A DNA stretch of 64,000 nucleotides from Methylibium sp035762065 (GTDB lineage Bacteria > Pseudomonadota > Gammaproteobacteria > Burkholderiales > Burkholderiaceae_C): assembly GCF_035762065.1 (NCBI RefSeq), contig NZ_DASTPW010000050.1, positions 124,001 through 188,000 on the forward strand, written 5' to 3'. The number at the start of each line of letters is the position of its first letter. The first letter of the stretch is position 1. Shown here in pieces: positions 42,783-50,376 of this stretch. The position numbers and the translations under genes were made by a program. The notes beneath the pieces are model-generated. The model had not been told where the DNA came from and searched no databases. It saw nothing but the letters and a program-made list of their open reading frames with translations.

Positions 42783-43903
42783 AGACGCGCTCGCTCGTTG
42801 TCGCGCCGCAGTGGATCGGCGACGCGGTGATGGCCGAGCCGATGCTCGCCGCGCTCGCCGCGCGCGGCGAGGTGCTGACGGTGGCCGCGCTGCCCTGGGT
42901 CGCGCCGGTGCTGCGCGCGATGCCGCAGGTCGCGGACATCGTCACCATGCCCTTCGAGCACGGCCGGCTCGACCTGCGCGGCCGCCTGGCGACCGCCCGC
43001 ACGCTGCGCGGCCGCTTCGACGCCGCCTACGTGCTGCCGAACACGCTCAAGTCCGCGCTTGTCCCGTGGCTCGCGCGCATCCCGCGGCGCGTCGGCTACC
43101 AGGGCGAGGGCCGCATCGGGCTGCTCGACGAGCGACTGCCGAACCCGATCGGCAAGCCGCCGATGGTCGGCTTCTACGGCGCGCTGGCCGGCGGCGTGGC
43201 GGCCGACGCACGGCCGCAGTTGCGGCTCGACGGCGCCGTGGTCGATGCCGCGCTCGCGCGCCACGGTGTCGAAGCGCGGCGCTACTGGGTCTACGCGCCG
43301 GGCGCCGAATACGGCGGCGCGAAGCGCTGGCCGCCCGAGCACTACGCCGAGCTCGCGCGGACCATGCACGCGCGCGACGGCCTGCCGATCCTGCTGCTGG
43401 GCTCGGCCAAGGAAGCCGAGATCGGCGAGCGCATCGCCGCGCTCGCCCCGGGCGCCTGCCGCGTGCTGGCGGGCCGCACCTCGCTCGACGACGCGATGGC
43501 GCTGATCGCCGCCGCGCGCGGTGCCGCCAGCAACGATTCGGGGTTGATGCACGTGGCGGCCGGCTTCGGCGTGCCGCAGGTCGCGCTGTTCGGCTCGACC
43601 AGCCCCCAGCACACGCCGCCGCTCAACCCGCATGCGCGCGTGCTGTGGTTGAAGACGATGCGCGGCGCGACGCCGCTCGACTGCCAGCCCTGCTTCGACC
43701 GCGAGTGCCGCTTCGGGCACCTGCTGTGTCTGAAGTCGATCGAGCCTGCGATCGCCGACGAAGCTCTGGAACAAAGCGTCGCCTGTGCGAACCGCCTCCC
43801 CGGCAACCGCCGCGGATCCGGCTTCGCCGGTCCGCCAGCGGCGCCCCCTGGATGGGGAGCGGCGTCAAGCCGCAACGGGGCTGGCTCGCATCACTTGCCG
43901 TAG
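42779..43903 (+). CDS. waaF: ADP-heptose:LPS heptosyltransferase II
   Basis: 374 residues, GT9 family. N-terminal VVAPQWIGDAVMAEPML, acceptor region VLPNTLKSALVPWLARIPRR near 80, then the ADP-heptose site WVYAPGAEYGGAKRWPPEHYAELA near 170 and ASNDSGLMHVAAGFGVPQVALFGSTSPQHTPP-type wording near 255 (catalytic Asp/His region). Adds the second heptose to the LPS inner core at the inner membrane. The start is TTG within the previous stop (TTGA); no ATG is nearby. About the last 30 residues (from NRRGSGFAGPPAAPP) are encoded by a repeat and are not part of the family. Confidence 0.9.
   Translation: MKTRSLVVAPQWIGDAVMAEPMLAALAARGEVLTVAALPWVAPVLRAMPQVADIVTMPFEHGRLDLRGRLATARTLRGRFDAAYVLPNTLKSALVPWLARIPRRVGYQGEGRIGLLDERLPNPIGKPPMVGFYGALAGGVAADARPQLRLDGAVVDAALARHGVEARRYWVYAPGAEYGGAKRWPPEHYAELARTMHARDGLPILLLGSAKEAEIGERIAALAPGACRVLAGRTSLDDAMALIAAARGAASNDSGLMHVAAGFGVPQVALFGSTSPQHTPPLNPHARVLWLKTMRGATPLDCQPCFDRECRFGHLLCLKSIEPAIADEALEQSVACANRLPGNRRGSGFAGPPAAPPGWGAASSRNGAGSHHLP
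43812..43884. repeat. REP-like multi-hairpin repeat, copy 2
   Basis: Same element as at 26253 and 63452: GCGGATCCGGCTTCGCCGG through GGCGCCCCCTGGATGGGG to CAACGGGGCTGG. It lies inside the 3' end of the waaF frame and ends six bases from the stop codon of the convergent gene at 43891. Confidence 0.8.
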
Positions 43904-44448
43904 AAGACGTAGTCCGCGGCGTAGGTGACGATCTTCTTCTCGCCCTTGTTGCCGTCGGCGCACGGTGTCGCCGGCGCCACGCCACCGACGGTCTTCAGGC
44001 GCTGGATGTAGCTCACGCCCTGCATCGCGCCGGCGCCGGTGGCCGGGTCGGCCTTGACCAATTGCAACGGGATCGAGCCCGGCGTGCCGGTGTTCGGCGC
44101 GACGGCGACCTGCTTCGCGGTGACGCGCGAGCCGTCGTTCGAGACCCAGGTCGCCGGCGGGCCGAAGTAGCTGCCGACATCCTTGCCGCTCGCGTCCTTC
44201 AGCTTCGCGGCCGGGCCGACGAAGACCCACTCGTACTGGCCGGCCATGTCCTTCTTCTCGCGGCATTCGTAGGTGATCTGGCCGGCGTCGGTGGTCGTCC
44301 ACAGCTTCTGCGTCTCGCCGGCCGGCACGCGCACGGCCTCGGGCAGTGCGGCGTTGTCCACCTTCATCGGCGACATCATCGGCGTGCTCGTGCAGGCGCC
44401 CAGCACGAGGGCAAGGGCGGTCGAGGTGATCGGAAGGGCAAAGCGCAT
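43891..44448 (-). CDS. DUF3455 family lipoprotein
   Basis: 185 residues. Signal peptide with lipobox VLGAC (Cys 19). The DUF3455 pattern follows: LPEAVRVPAGETQKLWTTTDAGQITYECREK with a Cys near 62, YEWVFVGPAAKLKDASG, and YIQRLKTVGGVAPATPC with YAADYVFYGK at the end. Periplasmic or envelope protein of unknown function. Third minus-strand gene after the ECF sigma and anti-sigma genes, but a hairpin at 44476 separates it, so membership of one transcript is uncertain. Confidence 0.85.
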   Translation of the reverse strand: MRFALPITSTALALVLGACTSTPMMSPMKVDNAALPEAVRVPAGETQKLWTTTDAGQITYECREKKDMAGQYEWVFVGPAAKLKDASGKDVGSYFGPPATWVSNDGSRVTAKQVAVAPNTGTPGSIPLQLVKADPATGAGAMQGVSYIQRLKTVGGVAPATPCADGNKGEKKIVTYAADYVFYGK

Positions 44449-44475
44449 CGGGTGCTCCTGTTGATGGGGTCGAAC

Positions 44476-44494
44476 GGAGGGCCGCAAGCCCTCC
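44476..44494 (-). terminator. Hairpin downstream of the anti-sigma gene
   Basis: GGAGGGC-CGCAA-GCCCTCC, seven-base arms and five-base loop, 52 bases beyond the stop at 44547 and upstream of the DUF3455 gene on the same strand. No T run. Confidence 0.45.
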
Positions 44495-44546
44495 CGTCGC
44501 CCACTACGGAGCACGGCGCCCGCGCGGATGCAGGCGGCAAGAAAAA

Positions 44547-45257
44547 TCAGATCTGCAGCTTGCCGACCGAGACGACCGGGCCGGTGGGCCCGCCGGTCGG
44601 CGAGCCGCCGGCCGGCTCGAGCGTCACCGCGAACGCGGCGGTGCCCTGCAGCAGCTGGGCGCGCTGCACGACGGTCGCCTGCTCGCCCGAGACCAGCCCC
44701 AGCGAACGCGGCGCGCCCTGCGACGGCACGGCCCACAGCTCCAGCGCGCGGCCGGCGCCGGGCGCGATGTCGTGGATCGGCCGGACCACCAGCGTGCGCC
44801 CGTCGGCCGACACCGCCGCCGCGAAGCCGGCCTGCAGCACGCTCGCGGCTTCCGGGTTTGGCGCGATCACGACGACGATCGGCGCCGCGGACACCACGGC
44901 CGGCTTCGGCTGCGCGAGCAGCAGCGCGAAGCCCAGCGCCGCGACGGTCGCGACCGCCGACACGCCGCGCCACAGCGCGAGCCGCTGCCACAGGCCGGCC
45001 GGTGGCGTCGCCGACGCGTTCGAGGGCTCGCCGAACAGCCGCTGCTGCAGCCGCGCCCACACCGCCGCGGAAGGCTCGACCGGCCGCACGGCGGCTGCCA
45101 GCGGCATCAGCTTCGCCTGCCAGCCCGCGACCGCGGCGCGCAGCACCGGGTGCGCCGGCAGCAGGGCCTCGAAGCGCCGACGCGCGGCGCCGCGCAGCGT
45201 GCCGAGCACGTACTCGCCCGAAAGGCGGTCGGCGAGGGCGGGGCGGCCGTAGTCCAT
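44547..45257 (-). CDS. Anti-sigma factor, RskA type
   Basis: 236 residues. N-terminal cytoplasmic domain (LSGEYVLGTLRGAARRRFEALL near 13, WQAKLMPLAAAVRPVEPS near 46) as in anti-sigma K proteins. One TM helix (GVSAVATVAALGFALLLAQP) is near residue 100, and a periplasmic RskA C-terminal domain follows (ALELWAVPSQGAPRSLGLV near 170; FAVTLEPAGGSPTGGPTGPV near 210). It should hold the sigma factor encoded 80 bases upstream at the membrane until regulated proteolysis. Confidence 0.88.
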   Translation of the reverse strand: MDYGRPALADRLSGEYVLGTLRGAARRRFEALLPAHPVLRAAVAGWQAKLMPLAAAVRPVEPSAAVWARLQQRLFGEPSNASATPPAGLWQRLALWRGVSAVATVAALGFALLLAQPKPAVVSAAPIVVVIAPNPEAASVLQAGFAAAVSADGRTLVVRPIHDIAPGAGRALELWAVPSQGAPRSLGLVSGEQATVVQRAQLLQGTAAFAVTLEPAGGSPTGGPTGPVVSVGKLQI

Positions 45258-45337
45258 GTCAGCGCCGCCCGGACGCCCGAAGGCGCGGCAACGGCCCCTC
45301 GGGAGGCGATGAACGAAGCGAGCTTGGCGGCTTCATG

Positions 45338-45961
45338 TCAGACGGCGCCGTTGCGCTCCAGGCAGCTCTTCAACGCGATGAGGCCGCGCCGCACCCAGCT
45401 CTTCACCGTGCCGAGCGGCTGCTTGAGGTGCTCGGCCACCTCGGCATGCGACAGACCCTGGAAGAAGGCCAGCGCGAGGCTCTGCTGCTGCTCGCCCGAG
45501 AGCGCGCCGATGCAGCCGCGCAGCGCGCGGGCATCGTCCGCATCGGCCAGCCTTTCAAAGGGGCCGGCGTTCGGGGAAGCCAGATGGTCGAGCATGTCCG
45601 TTTCGTCGTCGTCGCCCAGGCCGCCGGCATTGCTGACCGTGGTCGGCTCGGCCTGGCGGCGGCGCAGGCTGTCGATCGCGCGGTTGCGCGCGATGCTGGT
45701 CAACCAGGTGAGCGGTTGGCTCAGCGTGGCGTCGAAGCCCTGGGCCGCGCGCCAGACGCTGACGTACACCTCTTGCAGCACGTCTTCCGCCTGGGCTCGG
45801 TCCTTCTGGATACGCAGCACCACGCCGAGCAGATGCGCGCTGGTGGCGTCGTAGAGCGTGCCGAAAGCTGCACGGTCGCCGAGCGCGACGCGGCTCATCA
45901 CCGCCGCAAGCTCGCGGCTCTTGTCGCTCCAATCGGTGGTGGGCTTGGCTGGATGGGCCAT
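45338..45961 (-). CDS. ECF RNA polymerase sigma factor (SigK-like)
   Basis: 207 residues. Region 2 near 30-95 (FGTLYDATSAHLLGVVLRI, DVLQEVYVSVWRAAQGFD, LTWLTSIARNRAIDSLRRR) and region 4 near 150-200 (QQQSLALAFFQGLSHAEVAEHLKQPLGTVKSWVRRG). It is paired with the RskA-type anti-sigma gene downstream, so it is probably an envelope-stress regulator. A TAGAAT ends ten bases before this ATG, implying an almost leaderless mRNA. Divergent from the SnoaL-like gene at 46044. Confidence 0.93.
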   Translation of the reverse strand: MAHPAKPTTDWSDKSRELAAVMSRVALGDRAAFGTLYDATSAHLLGVVLRIQKDRAQAEDVLQEVYVSVWRAAQGFDATLSQPLTWLTSIARNRAIDSLRRRQAEPTTVSNAGGLGDDDETDMLDHLASPNAGPFERLADADDARALRGCIGALSGEQQQSLALAFFQGLSHAEVAEHLKQPLGTVKSWVRRGLIALKSCLERNGAV

Positions 45962-45971
45962 AGGGCGGCGG

Positions 45972-45977
45972 ATTCTA
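45972..45977 (-). promoter_or_regulatory. -10 box (TAGAAT) of the sigma factor gene
   Basis: TAGAAT followed by CCGCCGCC; ten bases separate it from the ATG at 45961. No convincing -35 box. The leader would be about four bases. Confidence 0.4.
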
Positions 45978-46027
45978 GGAGTCGATTCCTCGGCGTCGCG
46001 CCTGGGGTGTTGCCGGAGGGCGGTGCC

Positions 46028-46033
46028 TAGAAT
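46028..46033 (+). promoter_or_regulatory. -10 box (TAGAAT) of the SnoaL-like gene
   Basis: TAGAAT followed by CCGCGCC; again exactly ten bases before the ATG at 46044, mirroring the divergent sigma gene. No convincing -35 box at normal spacing. Confidence 0.4.
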
Positions 46034-46043
46034 CCGCGCCTCC

Positions 46044-46484
46044 ATGCCGCCGAAGCCTAGTGCTCCACCGTCGTCGCCCGACGACATCGAGGCCCAGTTC
46101 TACGAGGCCTTGCAGCAGGCCGACATCGACAAGCTGATGTCCGTGTGGGCCGACGACGAGGAAGTTGCGTGCGTGCATCCGGGCGGGCCGCGCATGGTGG
46201 GCGCGGGCGCCATCCGCGCGGCCTTCGAGGCGATCTTCGCGAACGGCGCGATCGACGTCGAACCCGAGAAGGTGCGGCGCCTGCGCACGCATGCGAGCGC
46301 GGTGCACCACGTGCTCGAGCGCGTGCAGGTCACCAGCGACCAGGGCCTGCAGAAGGCCTACGCGATCGTCACCAACGTCTACATCCTGGGGCCCCAGGGT
46401 TGGCGCATGGTGCTGCACCACGCGAGCCCCGGCATGGCGCGCGAGCTGCAGGAAATCTCCGAAGCGCCCTCGACGCTGCACTGA
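46044..46484 (+). CDS. SnoaL/NTF2-like (DUF4440-type) protein
   Basis: 146 residues. Cone-shaped alpha+beta fold signature: EAQFYEALQQADIDKLMSVWADDEEVACVHPGG at the start, then AIRAAFEAIFANG and a run of strands to WRMVLHHASP. Small cytoplasmic protein; members bind or convert small molecules, but no active-site set can be assigned. Close relatives are widespread in Betaproteobacteria next to the YheT-type hydrolase, as here. The next gene begins three bases after its stop. Confidence 0.82.
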   Translation: MPPKPSAPPSSPDDIEAQFYEALQQADIDKLMSVWADDEEVACVHPGGPRMVGAGAIRAAFEAIFANGAIDVEPEKVRRLRTHASAVHHVLERVQVTSDQGLQKAYAIVTNVYILGPQGWRMVLHHASPGMARELQEISEAPSTLH

Positions 46485-46487
46485 ACC

Positions 46488-47531
46488 GTGGACGGCTCGG
46501 CAGGGACGCCCGCCGGCGTCGAGACGCGGCCGGGTGGCGCAGCGGCGCCGGTGCGTGTCGGCCAGCGCTGGCCGACGCCGTGGTGGCTGCCCGGCGGCAA
46601 CGCGCAGACGATCTGGCCGGCGCTGTTCGCGCGCGACCGGCGCGGCGCGCCGACCCGCTGGCTGCGCGAGCGCTGGGCCAGCCCCGACGGCGACTTCATC
46701 GACGTCGACCACCTGGATGCGAACGCGCCCGAAGGCGCACCGCAGCTCGTGCTGTTCCACGGCCTCGAGGGCTCGTCGGCGAGCCACTACGCGCACGCCT
46801 TCGCGAGCCTCGCGAGCGAGCGCGGCTGGCGCCTCGCGCTGCCGCACTTCCGGGGCTGCTCGGGCGAGCTGAACCGTGCGCCGCGCGCCTACCACTCGGG
46901 CGATTTCGAAGAGATCGGCTGGGTGCTCACGCGCTTGCGGGCCACGTCGGCCGCGCCGGTGTTCGCCTGCGGCGTCTCGCTCGGCGGCAATGCGCTGATG
47001 CGCTGGGCCGAGGAGGCCGGCGCAGGCGCGGCGCGCATCGCGCAGTCGCTCTGCGCGATCTCGGCGCCGCTCGACCTGGCGGCCGCCGGCCATGCGATCA
47101 CCCGCGGCTTCAACCACCTCGTCTACGACCGGATGTTCCTCGCGACGATGAAGCCGAAGGCGCTTGCCAAGCTCGCGCAGCACCCGGGGCTGTTCGATCG
47201 CGAACGGCTCATCGCGGCGCGCGACCTCTACGCCTTCGACGACGTCTTCACCGCGCCGCTGCACGGCTATCGCGGCGTCGACGATTACTGGGCGCGCGCC
47301 TCGGCCAAGCCGCGGCTCGCGGATGTGCGCATCCCGGCGCTGCTGATCAACGCGCGCAACGATCCCTTCGTGCCGGCGTCGAGCCTGCCGCGGCCGGGCG
47401 AGGTCGGCGCGCACGTGCGGCTGTGGCAGCCGGCGACCGGCGGTCACGTGGGATTCGCGAGCGGCGGCTGGCCCGGCGAGGTGCTGGCGATGCCCGAAGC
47501 GGTGCTCGACTGGCTCGCATCTCCGTGCTGA
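46488..47531 (+). CDS. Alpha/beta hydrolase, YheT/COG0429 type
   Basis: 347 residues. WWLPGGNAQTIWPALFAR near residue 32 is the diagnostic N-terminal signature of the YheT/ABHD1-3 family. Then FHGLEGSSASHYA near 90, nucleophile elbow CGVSLGGNAL near 162, the catalytic Asp in NARNDPFVP near 290 and His in TGGHVGFASG near 320. Likely an esterase or lipase acting on lipids; the exact substrate in bacteria is unknown. The start is GTG at 46488, four bases after the previous stop, by lack of any other suitable codon. Confidence 0.87.
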   Translation: MDGSAGTPAGVETRPGGAAAPVRVGQRWPTPWWLPGGNAQTIWPALFARDRRGAPTRWLRERWASPDGDFIDVDHLDANAPEGAPQLVLFHGLEGSSASHYAHAFASLASERGWRLALPHFRGCSGELNRAPRAYHSGDFEEIGWVLTRLRATSAAPVFACGVSLGGNALMRWAEEAGAGAARIAQSLCAISAPLDLAAAGHAITRGFNHLVYDRMFLATMKPKALAKLAQHPGLFDRERLIAARDLYAFDDVFTAPLHGYRGVDDYWARASAKPRLADVRIPALLINARNDPFVPASSLPRPGEVGAHVRLWQPATGGHVGFASGGWPGEVLAMPEAVLDWLASPC

Positions 47532-47566
47532 GCGCGCAGGTTTCGCGGCCTTCGACAATCGCCGCG

Positions 47567-48091
47567 ATGGACGATCTCGTTGTCGCGGCACTCCAGAAAT
47601 GGCCGAACGTGCCGGCCTGTCGCGGCTGGCTCGGGCTCGACGCGCGCGGCGACTGGTACATGCGCGACGAGCGCATCCAGGCCGCCGGCGCCTTCCCGCA
47701 CCCGAAGGGCAGCCGCATCGAGCACGACAAGCTGATCGACTTCATCGCGCGCAACTACGGCGTCGATGCCGACGGCGCCTGGTTCTTCCAGAACGGGCCG
47801 CAGCGGGTCTACGTCGAGCTCGAGGCCGCGCCCTGGGTCTGGCGGCTGCGGACCGACGGCGCGCAGCCGACGATCACCAGCCACACCGGCCGCGCCGCGC
47901 GCTTCGAGTCGGCCTGGCTCGACGACGCCGACCGGCTGTTCCTCGCGACCGACCTCGGCCTCGGTATCGTGCACAGCATGGACATGCACGAGGCGGCCGC
48001 GGCCGTCGAGGCCGGCGCGTGGCGCCCGCAGGCGGCGCGTTTCGCGCAGCTGCCGGCGCGCTTCGGCTACCGGCTCAGCCCGGCGAGCTAA
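47567..48091 (+). CDS. Conserved protein of unknown function
   Basis: 174 residues, soluble, no known motif. It begins LQKWPNVPACRGWLGLDARGDWYMRD-type wording rich in Trp, followed by GSRIEHDKLIDFIARNY, WFFQNGPQRVYVELEAAPWVWR and a C-terminal LATDLGLGIVHSMDMHEAA. I recall this as a conserved betaproteobacterial family without a function. A GACAAT ends seven bases before the ATG, and there is no ribosome-binding site. Ends in a four-base overlap with the convergent cytochrome gene. Confidence 0.78.
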   Translation: MDDLVVAALQKWPNVPACRGWLGLDARGDWYMRDERIQAAGAFPHPKGSRIEHDKLIDFIARNYGVDADGAWFFQNGPQRVYVELEAAPWVWRLRTDGAQPTITSHTGRAARFESAWLDDADRLFLATDLGLGIVHSMDMHEAAAAVEAGAWRPQAARFAQLPARFGYRLSPAS

Positions 48092-48654
48092 TTCGCGGCG
48101 GCCGAAGCGGCGGGCGCCGGCGCGGCCGGCTTCGGCTCGGCGAGCTTGCCGCCGCTGCCGTTGGCCAAGTGGACCACCGCGCGGCCGATCTCGAAGTCGC
48201 TGAAGTCGCCGCCGCCCTGCGGGCCCATTGCGCCCTTGCCCTTGAGCGCGGAGTTGAGCAGCGTCTCGTAGCCCTGCGCGATGCGCGGTGCCCAGGCCGC
48301 GGTGTCGCCGAGCTTCGGCGCACCGGCGACGCCGGCCGCGTGGCAGGCGGCGCACTGGGCGGCATAGACCTCGGCGCCGGCCTTCATCGAGGTGACGTCG
48401 CTCGCGTCCTTCACGACCACGCTGCCGACCGGCGCCAGGCGCGCGGCGATCGCCTTGTCGGTGAATTCGTCGCTGCCGGCCGCCGGCTTGGTCGAGGAGC
48501 CGACATAGCCGGCCAGCAGCACGATCACCGCGATCGGGATCACGAACGAGAAGACGACCGCCAGCACCAGCTGCTTCGGCGTGCGGATCGGGCCTTCGTG
48601 GTTGGGCTCCGGATCCCCGTGCGCAGGGGCGTGCTTCGATGCGGCGTCGCTCAT
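48088..48654 (-). CDS. Membrane-anchored cytochrome c5-type protein
   Basis: 188 residues. Cytoplasmic N-terminal ~28 residues, one TM helix (QLVLAVVFSFVIPIAVIVLLAGYVG), then a periplasmic class I cytochrome with a single haem motif CAACH near residue 103 and the axial Met probably in KGAMGPQGG near 143. This resembles the c5 proteins that pass electrons to terminal oxidases in Burkholderiales. The C-terminal 20 residues are Ala/Pro-rich. The GAGGAT a few bases upstream fixes the ATG at 48654. Confidence 0.9.
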   Translation of the reverse strand: MSDAASKHAPAHGDPEPNHEGPIRTPKQLVLAVVFSFVIPIAVIVLLAGYVGSSTKPAAGSDEFTDKAIAARLAPVGSVVVKDASDVTSMKAGAEVYAAQCAACHAAGVAGAPKLGDTAAWAPRIAQGYETLLNSALKGKGAMGPQGGGDFSDFEIGRAVVHLANGSGGKLAEPKPAAPAPAASAAAN

Positions 48655-48821
48655 GAAATCCTCGGAAAAGCGGGTGGCGGGCTGCCTGGGCGCGGCGCCG
48701 GCGGTGCGCTGTTGAAGCGGGTTGCCGGCCGCGTTTTTGGAGGCGGCGGAGTATACGAGTCGCCTCCCGCGCGGCTTCGGATGCGCGGTGCCGAAGCGCC
48801 TCTCGCGCAAGAGGGCGGCGA

Positions 48822-48827
48822 TAGAAT
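48822..48827 (+). promoter_or_regulatory. Probable -10 box of the tRNA-Arg promoter
   Basis: TAGAAT eleven bases before the first tRNA base. No clear -35 hexamer. Confidence 0.4.
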
Positions 48828-48838
48828 CGCGGCTCGTC

Positions 48839-48914
48839 GCGTCCGTAGCTCAATGGATAGAGTACTGCCCTCCGAAGGCAGGGGTTGCTGGTTCGATCCC
48901 AGCCGGGCGCGCCA
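48839..48914 (+). tRNA. tRNA-Arg (anticodon CCG)
   Basis: A 76-base cloverleaf with encoded CCA: acceptor GCGTCCG/CGGGCGC (one G-T pair), D arm GCTC/GAGT, anticodon stem CTGCC/GGCAG with loop CTCCGAA giving CCG (reads CGG), and T arm GCTGG/CCAGC with loop TTCGATC. Discriminator G. Confidence 0.97.
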
Positions 48915-48969
48915 ACCTCCTCGCCTCACGTTCGACCGCCCGCAGCACTGAGGCCCGCGGCTTCGACGC

Positions 48970-49776
48970 ATGCCGCGCTTCGCCGCCAACCTCTCGACGC
49001 TCTACCCCGAGCACGCCTTCCTCGATCGCGCCGAGGCCGCGGCGCGCGACGGCTTCGCGGCGGTCGAATGCCAGTTCCCCTACGAGCACGGGATCGAGCG
49101 CTTCCGCGAGCGTCTCGACGCGACGCGGCTTTCGCTGGTGCTGCTGAACGCGCCGGCCGGCGACTGGCCGCGCGGCGAGCGCGGCTTCGCCGCGGTGCCC
49201 GGCCGCGAGGCGGAATTCCGGCGCAGCGTCGAGCAGGGCATGGACGCCTGCGAACGCCTCGGCAGCCCGCGCCTGCACCTGCTCGCCGGCTGCCGTGCGC
49301 AGGGGTTCGACGCGGCGGCGCACGCCGCCTGGCAGGCGACCTACCTCGCGAATCTGGAATGGGCCGCGCGCCGCGCGGAAGGCCGCGGGCTCACGCTGCT
49401 GATCGAGCCGCTGAACCCGCGCGACGTCCCGGGCTACTTTCTCAGCCGGCAGGACCATGCGCACGCGATCGTCGCGGCCGTGGGCGCCGCGCACCTGCAG
49501 GTGCAGATGGACCTCTACCACTGCGCCCTCGTCGAGGGCGACCTTGCCGCCCAACTTGCCCGCTGGCTGCCCGGCGGCCGCGTCGGCCATCTGCAGATCG
49601 CGGGCGTCCCCGCCCGCCAGGAGCCGGATCGGGGCGAGGTGGACTTCGGCGGGCTGTTCGAGCGCATCGACGCGCTCGGCTGGGCCGGCTGGGTCGGCTG
49701 CGAGTACCGGCCGCGCGCGGGCACCTCGGAAGGTCTGGTCTGGCGCGAACGGCTGGGGGCTCAGCGCCAGAGGTAG
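48970..49776 (+). CDS. hyi: Hydroxypyruvate isomerase family protein
   Basis: 268 residues, xylose-isomerase-like TIM barrel. MPRFAANLSTLYPEHAFLDR opens as in Hyi/OtnI proteins; metal-site Glu in TLLIEPLNPRDVPGYFLS near 140, Asp/His in LQVQMDLYHCALVEGDLA near 180, GHLQIAGVPARQEPDRGEVDF near 215 and GCEYRP near 250. Interconverts hydroxypyruvate and tartronate semialdehyde, or 2-oxo-tetronate in OtnI. No glyoxylate carboligase is adjacent, so the pathway is not settled. The last 16 bases overlap a convergent gene. Confidence 0.87.
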   Translation: MPRFAANLSTLYPEHAFLDRAEAAARDGFAAVECQFPYEHGIERFRERLDATRLSLVLLNAPAGDWPRGERGFAAVPGREAEFRRSVEQGMDACERLGSPRLHLLAGCRAQGFDAAAHAAWQATYLANLEWAARRAEGRGLTLLIEPLNPRDVPGYFLSRQDHAHAIVAAVGAAHLQVQMDLYHCALVEGDLAAQLARWLPGGRVGHLQIAGVPARQEPDRGEVDFGGLFERIDALGWAGWVGCEYRPRAGTSEGLVWRERLGAQRQR

Positions 49777-50303
49777 GCGACGACGAAGACGCCGACCATC
49801 ACGAACACCAGCGCGATCTTCACCGCGGTGCCGACGATGATGCCGATCCAGGTCGCGGTGCCGACCTTCAGGGCCTGCGAGGTCGTGCCGCCCTGCAGCG
49901 CGCCGGGCTGGTGGCGCAGCGCGTACAGCTCGCCGGCGACCGCGCCGACGAAGGGCATGAACAGCACGCCGACCAGCCCCATGAACAGGCCGAGCACCGT
50001 GCCGAGCGCCGCGCCGATCAGCGCCCAGCGGCTCGCACCGACCTTCTTCGCGCCGAGCAGCGCGGCGACGTAGTCGGTCGCCCAGGCCAGCAGCGCCAGC
50101 ACGGCGATCACGCCGAGCGACCAGCCGCCCACGCGCTCGAACCCGTCGATCCACGCGCCCAGGAGGAGCCCGGCCAGCACCAGCAGCGTGCCCGGCAGCA
50201 CCGGCAGGACCGTGCCGGCCAGGCCGGTCAGCACCAGCAGGATGGAAAGCGTCCACCACAGCGCGGCGGGCACCGCGGGCATCAGGGTCGTGAGTGCGTC
50301 CAT
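49761..50303 (-). CDS. DUF456 family membrane protein
   Basis: 180 residues with about five hydrophobic helices. DUF456 signatures: LTGLAGTVLPVLPGTLLVLAGLL near residue 24, WATDYVAALLGAKKVGASRWA near 75 and the glycine-rich GTVLGLFMGLVGVLFMPFVGA near 100. Inner-membrane; function unknown. Transcribed toward the hydroxypyruvate isomerase gene. Confidence 0.88.
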   Translation of the reverse strand: MDALTTLMPAVPAALWWTLSILLVLTGLAGTVLPVLPGTLLVLAGLLLGAWIDGFERVGGWSLGVIAVLALLAWATDYVAALLGAKKVGASRWALIGAALGTVLGLFMGLVGVLFMPFVGAVAGELYALRHQPGALQGGTTSQALKVGTATWIGIIVGTAVKIALVFVMVGVFVVAYLWR

Positions 50304-50376
50304 GGCGACCGAGGATAGCGGCGGGCCGTGGCAGCAGCCCGAAGCTTGCCGCGATCGAGCGCAACGCGCAGCGCGC

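Noticed and set aside
48839..48914. tRNA-Arg as an integration site for a mobile element
   Set aside because: No integrase, no duplicated tRNA 3' end and no composition change next to it.
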